From: an uncultured Eubacteriales bacterium
GTDB taxonomy: Bacteria; Bacillota; Clostridia; Oscillospirales; CAG-272
DNA: 64,000 nucleotides
Assembly (NCBI GenBank): GCA_934393265.1
Contig: CAKRQL010000024.1
Span: forward strand, 1-64,000
Reading direction: 5' to 3'
In this document: one piece after another, positions 59,113 through 64,000 of the stretch
Position numbering within the stretch: the first letter of the stretch is position 1
How the letters are laid out: each line of letters starts with the position of its first letter
Notes under the pieces: model-generated
Told to the model about the DNA's origin: nothing
Databases searched by the model: none
The model's input: only the letters and a program-made list of their open reading frames with translations
Program-made: the position numbers and the translations under genes

Positions 59113-61425
59113 TTATTCCATGTCCTCGCTCTGCCGTTTTTTCGCCTCGGGGGAGAAGTTGTTGTTCACAAACTCCGTATAGCTCGAATATTTCATCGGG
59201 CGGGCGAAGTAGTAGCCCTGTATGACGTCGCACCCGAGGGCGCGGAGCCCGTCGAACTCCTCCTTTGTCTCGACCCCCTCCTGCGTAACCTTTATGCCGA
59301 GCTCGCGGCCGAGGCTTATGACGCTGCGCAGTATTGTCATATCCCGCTCGCGCGACACGCCGCTCTCAAGGAAGGATTTATCGAGCTTTATCTCGTCCAT
59401 ATTCAGCATTTTCAGCGAGGTATAAGAGGAATATCCGGTGCCGAAGTCGTCTATCGAGCAGAGGAAGCCTGCCTCATGCAGCTCCCGGACCATTCTTGCG
59501 AGATAGTCGTTGTTCTCGTATGCAAAGCTCTCGGTGAACTCTATCGTCACAAAGTCGTCCTTTATGTTGAATTTTGACTTTATGCGGGTATAATACTCCA
59601 CAAAATCCGGCTCAGACGCCGTGACGCGCGAAACATTCACCGATATGGGGAATACCGTCTCCCGCCGGGAGAGCCGCTCCGCGATATTTTCACACGCGCG
59701 GTAGAACACAAACCTGTCCATCTTGCTTATAAACCCGGTGTCCTCAAATACCGGAATAAACTCGCCCGGAGTTCTGTAATTACCGAGCTTCGGGTCAAAC
59801 CAGCGGACGAGTATCTCGCTGCCGTCCATCGTGTCGGCGTGGAGATTATACTTCGGCTGATAGAAGAGGTGGAACTCGCTGTTTTTCAGCGCGGACTCCA
59901 TTCTTCCCTCTATCTCCGCGCGGCGTATGACATTCTGCCGCATGAGGTCATCGTAGAAGTTGAACGTGACCGCGCCGGTCTTTGTAAGATACGAGTCGCG
60001 CACCATTGTGACCTTGTCAAGAAGAGACTGGAAGCCGTGCCGCTCGTCCCTCGGAATGAAGTAAATATTGAACGAAAGATTCACGGAATAGCTCTCATCC
60101 GGAAAGCCCGAGAATTTCTCCGCGTCCGAATATATCGAACGGAGCCTGTCTACAAGGAGCCTTCTGTCCGGGGCATGCAGGAAGAGATAAAACTCTCCCC
60201 CGGCGTCATAGCCGTAGGTCTCCGCGGTTTTCAGCGACCCGCGAAGGCAGCCGCGAATGTATATAAGCATACCGTTCGTCAGCTCCTCGCCGTAACGGTC
60301 AAAGATGAAGTCAAAGTTTGATATGCGGACGAGCACCAGCGCAAACGGAGCCGCGCGGTGGGATTTTAACAGTATATCCGCATCTCTTGTAAATCTTACG
60401 AGCGTCGGGCAGTTCAGTATCTCGTTATCAAGAGCTGCGTCCGCCATTTTTCTCTTCTGGTCGAGCAGTCTTATGATAAAGAGAGCCGATAACGTCGCGA
60501 CAATGATAGCAAAAACAAGCAGCGTGCCCCATATCGTCCCGAGGAGCTCGTACCCCTCGCCGTAGACGGTGCCGATGCGGAAAAGCGAAACCGTGCAGAG
60601 CCCGGAAAAGCCCTCCGAGAAGGTTCTGATTGAGAGAACGTGCTCTTCCGTTCCTATCCTTATAATGTAGGAGCCGCTCCCGCCCGTGCTTATAAGGGAG
60701 TTTACCTCGCGGTAGGTCCCGGGAGAGGTGAGAATGGTACTCAGTATACCCTCGCCTATCGGCTCTGTCCCTATGCGGTAGTCCGGAGAATTTACTATTC
60801 TGTCGATTATGCGCCCGTCGTCACGGCAGAGGAGGGTGAACTCCGAGAGCCCGACGCAGTCGCTCATCTTATCCCCCTCTCCGAACGCGCCGGAGAAAGA
60901 GAGTATCTGCCTGTCGTAAAGGCAGATTATCCTGTCGGCGTACCCGTCCCGCACGGGAGAGGAGATACCGACGGTCATAAGAACGTTTTCATACTGGAAA
61001 AGGCGGGAGATGGCGTCCCCCTCCGCACCTGCGAGCGCCGTCAGCTCCTCATACGAGGTCACAGGCTCCCCGGACGAGGACCAGACCGCGCCGTCCTTTA
61101 TGTAGCAGATATCCTTGAAAAATGTATCGGTAACGTAGAGAGAGAGCCGCTCGTCCATCAGCTGCTCCTCCGTGCTCTCCTTTGTCGAGACGCCGGAGAG
61201 GGAGCCCGCTATCTCCGAGACGCGGACGCGGTAGCCGTTCATTTTTGCGGAGAAGAACATTTCCTGCTCACGCGAGTAAAACTCGGCGCGCTCGGTTGCC
61301 GAGTCGTCAACTCCCGAGGAAAACTGAACCCCGAGGGTAATTATATTCACTATAAAGAAGAGACTTGTTATAAGCACCGCGGCCAGGGCAACGTCCCTGC
61401 CGTGTCGTTTCAGAAATTTTATCAT
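59113..61425 (-). CDS. Membrane-bound degenerate GGDEF - EAL phosphodiesterase
   Basis: 770 residues. One helix at about 12-34, an extracytoplasmic sensor of about 250 residues, a second helix (about 294-318, TIWGTLLVFAIIVATLSALF), a GGDEF domain whose motif is degraded to AGGEF, and an EAL domain with SEILVRW (first Glu kept), DDFGTGYSSY and TQEGVET. It probably hydrolyses cyclic-di-GMP, with the dead GGDEF part as a regulator. It overlaps the signal peptidase gene upstream by ATGA. Confidence 0.9.
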   Translation of the reverse strand: MIKFLKRHGRDVALAAVLITSLFFIVNIITLGVQFSSGVDDSATERAEFYSREQEMFFSAKMNGYRVRVSEIAGSLSGVSTKESTEEQLMDERLSLYVTDTFFKDICYIKDGAVWSSSGEPVTSYEELTALAGAEGDAISRLFQYENVLMTVGISSPVRDGYADRIICLYDRQILSFSGAFGEGDKMSDCVGLSEFTLLCRDDGRIIDRIVNSPDYRIGTEPIGEGILSTILTSPGTYREVNSLISTGGSGSYIIRIGTEEHVLSIRTFSEGFSGLCTVSLFRIGTVYGEGYELLGTIWGTLLVFAIIVATLSALFIIRLLDQKRKMADAALDNEILNCPTLVRFTRDADILLKSHRAAPFALVLVRISNFDFIFDRYGEELTNGMLIYIRGCLRGSLKTAETYGYDAGGEFYLFLHAPDRRLLVDRLRSIYSDAEKFSGFPDESYSVNLSFNIYFIPRDERHGFQSLLDKVTMVRDSYLTKTGAVTFNFYDDLMRQNVIRRAEIEGRMESALKNSEFHLFYQPKYNLHADTMDGSEILVRWFDPKLGNYRTPGEFIPVFEDTGFISKMDRFVFYRACENIAERLSRRETVFPISVNVSRVTASEPDFVEYYTRIKSKFNIKDDFVTIEFTESFAYENNDYLARMVRELHEAGFLCSIDDFGTGYSSYTSLKMLNMDEIKLDKSFLESGVSRERDMTILRSVISLGRELGIKVTQEGVETKEEFDGLRALGCDVIQGYYFARPMKYSSYTEFVNNNFSPEAKKRQSEDME

Positions 61426-62081
61426 TTTCCGAGCCTGCTTACCTCCTCTTCTATCCGCCGGGCGATCTCAGCCTGTCGCTCGGCTTCCTTTTTTTCATTA
61501 TCCTCCTCGGACAGGGCGCGCACCGCATCCGGTATAACGAAGCCGCCGACCGAAATAAGAAACAGTACCCCGACAGCCGCGAGCCCGAGCCACGTTGAAA
61601 ACAGACGCGAGAAAAAGCTCACTACCGGGAGATTTTTTATATACACCGCCTGTATATCCGATAGCGGCACGGTGAGGGCGTCCTCCGTCGCAAGCGGGCT
61701 GTCGCCCTTTGTCCGATAGCCGTCAGGCTCCGCGGCAACTATCCTGTGCGTTATCAGTGCGCCGTACACCTCCGACTTCGGGTCGCGGCAGATGTAGGAT
61801 ATAATATCGCCGACCTCCGGCGGATTCTCCGGGTCCGGTCGCCTTACGAGTATCGCAGACCTCGCCCCGATTGTCGGCTCCATGCTCCCGGTCTGCACCC
61901 ACATTGTCGAGTAGCCGAAAACAAACGCCGTCGCCCCCTTAGCGCGGCAGACCGATGAGTAAACCGCGAGGATAACGCCGATAACGAGCGCGGCTGCAAT
62001 CAGTATGAGCAGCACCCGCTTCACAGCAGTTACGGCGCGGCGCGCCGCACTTATCTTTTTTTCGCCTCCGGTGCCGGTCAT
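61422..62081 (-). CDS. Signal peptidase I, SipW/ER type
   Basis: 219 residues. A membrane helix (about 22-46) is followed by WVQTGSMEPTI with the catalytic Ser and VYGALITHRIV, in which His replaces the usual Lys, marking the SipW/archaeal-eukaryal type. A second helix lies near residues 170-190 and the tail is a charged coiled coil. SipW enzymes in Bacillota process particular exported proteins such as biofilm matrix subunits. Overlaps both neighbours by ATGA. Which protein it processes is not in view. Confidence 0.9.
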   Translation of the reverse strand: MTGTGGEKKISAARRAVTAVKRVLLILIAAALVIGVILAVYSSVCRAKGATAFVFGYSTMWVQTGSMEPTIGARSAILVRRPDPENPPEVGDIISYICRDPKSEVYGALITHRIVAAEPDGYRTKGDSPLATEDALTVPLSDIQAVYIKNLPVVSFFSRLFSTWLGLAAVGVLFLISVGGFVIPDAVRALSEEDNEKKEAERQAEIARRIEEEVSRLGK

Positions 62082-63961
62082 TTTCCGTCACCCCCCGCGT
62101 CGGTCTTTCCTTTTTCGTATTCGTCAATATCGCGGATAAACCCGCTCGGGTCATCGAGACCGTACATCTCCGGGTCGTCGTAATTATCGGTGACCCGGTA
62201 GCCGACGGGCAGCATGTCGACCCTCTCGCCGCCGCTTCCCGTTCCTGCGGGCTCGCCTGTATGCTCCGCAGTATCCGGCGATGTGCGCGCCGGGCGGATA
62301 AAGCTGACCGCCGCGGCGATTTCACGCCCTGCGCGCTCCTCTGCCGTATCGCCGTCGACCGGTATCTCCTCGGCATAGCCGTGATCCCCGGAAATATCCG
62401 CGGCGTCTTTTGCGGCTGTCGCACCGTCCTCTGTCACATCGTCGTCTTCTGCGCCGTCAGCCGTGCCGGATTTACGGACAAGCCCCGCCGCGATAAGCTC
62501 ATCGAGCGTCATGAACGGATAGTCCTCCGGCGTGAGAGCCGTAAAGGCCGAGCCGGTGACTACCCCGCGCTCTGTGCAGACCGCAGATATGAGCGTGTCG
62601 GCGTATTTCAGCGCACGTGCGCTCCGCACACGGAGCAGTGCCGGAGTGTCGGCAAGCCTTATGACGTCAGACACGTCGCGCAGGTGATATTTCGCCTCCT
62701 GCGCCGAGGGGTCGAGCGGCAGGTACAGATAGACCGTGCGCCCGCGTATTGCGACGCGCGCGAGCAGCTGCCGCCCGCGGCGGAAGGTAGCAAACGAGCG
62801 GCTCACGCGCATTTTAACCTTCTTATATCCGAGCAGGATATTTGCAACCGATGTAAAGTATTCTTTACCCTCGTCGTCAAGCGTATGAAGCCTTGCGAGA
62901 AAGGATTTATAGTAGCGTATACCGCCGACAGAGAAGCTGTCGCCCGGCATCTGCGCACCGTCCGGCGCCGCGTCCTCTCTGCGGTATTCCTCGTCTGCAA
63001 GGAGGGCTGTCTCCATGGCAAAGAGAATACCGTCCTCGTCTGCCTCCTCGCGTTTTTCATACACGCCCCGGACATCTTCGTCCGGAGAATAGTCCCCCGT
63101 GCCGTCGAGTATACGTGCGGTGAGGGTCTGGGACTTACCGCCCGCGATTTCCACGCCTATCCCCTCTCCGCCAAGAACGTCGTGGCAGAACATGAGATAC
63201 TGCGTCGCGGCGCCTGAATAGAGGGCGGTGACGTATTCCGGCGAGACGTCCTTTATCCGCTCGTCAACCGTCAGACCGTAGCCCGCGTCGTCATAGCTCT
63301 CTATAAACTCCCAAAGCGCGAGGCACTGGCGGAAATATTTGTTCTTCATTATGGCATTCGTGCGCATGACGGGCGGGTAAATATAGTTCCGTCCCATCTT
63401 CCGCACGAACTCGGAGCCCTGGTACGCCGAGGTTATATCATTAAGGCGGCGCACGCGCTCACGGAGCTTTGAATCAAAGGTCGTATTCTTCCCGGTGTAC
63501 TCGCCCTCGTACTTTTCGGAGAGCTCTATCGTCATGTGAATGACTCCATGTGCCTCCCCGTGTATGAATTTATCGGTGAAATCCACCCGGCGCACGCGCT
63601 CGTCCGCCCCACGCTTTTCCCATATCTCATACCGTCTCGATACGAAATAGGAAAGTCGCGAGAGAAGAGTATTCAAGAATTTGTTTTCATAGGTCAGGAG
63701 CGAGTCCTCACGAAAGACGTTCAGAAGCTTCGTCGGCATCAGCTCGTCATTATCGTTCTTTGAGAGGTAGTCGCTGTGGCGGGCGAGGTGCATTATGGAG
63801 CGCCCGGTTATCTTCTTCGTCATCTCTATCGGGAGGACCTCCTCGGTCTCCGCGATATAGCCTGTCGGGTGGCGGATAAGAAAATCGAGGGCGGGTAAAC
63901 TGTCCTCGACAGTGCGCACCCACATCTCGTCAATCGCGCGGAGCATTATCCGCTCCGACAC
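62078..63961 (-). CDS. Large uncharacterised protein (DUF2357-like), 5' end possibly outside the window
   Basis: 627 residues from a GTG at 63961, but the frame stays open to the window edge (LSGGEAEVRVSERI), so the true start may lie beyond 64000; an ATG at 63946 is another option. The N-terminal half has LLTYENKFLNTLLSRL, like the ENxF motif of DUF2357 proteins, and residues about 345-430 contain KSFLARL, YKKVKMRVSRSFATFRRGRQ and GRTVYLYLPLDP, a module I associate with uncharacterised clostridial proteins. The last 130 residues are acidic and low in complexity. No signal peptide. First visible gene of the three-gene coupled operon. Confidence 0.55.
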   Translation of the reverse strand: MSERIMLRAIDEMWVRTVEDSLPALDFLIRHPTGYIAETEEVLPIEMTKKITGRSIMHLARHSDYLSKNDNDELMPTKLLNVFREDSLLTYENKFLNTLLSRLSYFVSRRYEIWEKRGADERVRRVDFTDKFIHGEAHGVIHMTIELSEKYEGEYTGKNTTFDSKLRERVRRLNDITSAYQGSEFVRKMGRNYIYPPVMRTNAIMKNKYFRQCLALWEFIESYDDAGYGLTVDERIKDVSPEYVTALYSGAATQYLMFCHDVLGGEGIGVEIAGGKSQTLTARILDGTGDYSPDEDVRGVYEKREEADEDGILFAMETALLADEEYRREDAAPDGAQMPGDSFSVGGIRYYKSFLARLHTLDDEGKEYFTSVANILLGYKKVKMRVSRSFATFRRGRQLLARVAIRGRTVYLYLPLDPSAQEAKYHLRDVSDVIRLADTPALLRVRSARALKYADTLISAVCTERGVVTGSAFTALTPEDYPFMTLDELIAAGLVRKSGTADGAEDDDVTEDGATAAKDAADISGDHGYAEEIPVDGDTAEERAGREIAAAVSFIRPARTSPDTAEHTGEPAGTGSGGERVDMLPVGYRVTDNYDDPEMYGLDDPSGFIRDIDEYEKGKTDAGGDGK

Positions 63962-64000
63962 GCGGACCTCTGCCTCGCCCCCCGAGAGGGCGGTGAGAAT

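Overview
The window looks like chromosomal DNA of a gut-type Bacillota of the class Clostridia. It has sepF, ylmE/ylmG-type division genes, mini-RNase III (mrnC), a Lon/Gram-positive style lipoprotein signal peptidase, a SipW-like signal peptidase and BspA-type leucine-rich repeats. Gene density is high, start codons are mostly ATG with AGGAGG-like ribosome binding sites, and the base composition is moderately GC-rich with frequent ATA and CTC codons in every gene class. No tRNA or rRNA gene was found.

Layout. 1-4015: the end of an unknown gene, a hairpin-rich gap, an L-fucose operon on the minus strand (fucI-fucU) and a divergent AraC-family regulator. 4095-11473: a complete type II-A CRISPR-Cas locus with cas9-cas1-cas2-csn2 joined by ATGA overlaps. 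Its tracrRNA gene lies on the opposite strand upstream of cas9, its promoter is interleaved with the cas9 ribosome binding site, and a 13-repeat array follows a leader ending in the ATTTGAG anchor known from streptococcal II-A loci. A 39-codon ORF with its own promoter and ribosome binding site precedes cas9. 11828-19033: a minus-strand cluster for surface acetylation (MBOAT acyltransferase plus two SGNH proteins carrying LRR or InlB-type repeats) ending in guanine deaminase. 19075-26635: minus-strand housekeeping genes (HAD phosphatase, PcrA helicase, YgiQ radical SAM, HisS, MrnC), with a cluster of DnaA-box-like sites in the long gap upstream of pcrA.

26869-31586: plus-strand ylmE-sepF-ylmG-lspA-rluD and a DUF4091 protein. 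31647-34306: an amino-acid ABC transporter controlled by a consensus promoter and a tandem ArgR-type operator, so probably a basic amino acid importer. 34567-36606: an ABC-F protein. 36748-49912: a podovirus-like head-and-packaging module (terminases, portal, scaffold-like protein, capsid, adaptor-like protein, gp10-like protein with an LRR insert, three membrane proteins) with no integrase, repressor, lysin or tail genes, inserted neatly between host genes.

49965-64000: an HD phosphohydrolase, an XPD/DinG-like helicase, a serine beta-lactamase-like hydrolase, TcdA and a rhodanese-TtcA fusion (tRNA modification), then two multi-domain cyclic-di-GMP proteins, a SipW-like signal peptidase and a large uncharacterised protein, the last three coupled by overlapping stop and start codons.

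The strongest points for a second look are the compact head-only phage module, the arrangement of tracrRNA, small ORF and cas9 at the CRISPR locus, and the DnaA-box cluster. All calls come from reading the sequence; no database search was possible.
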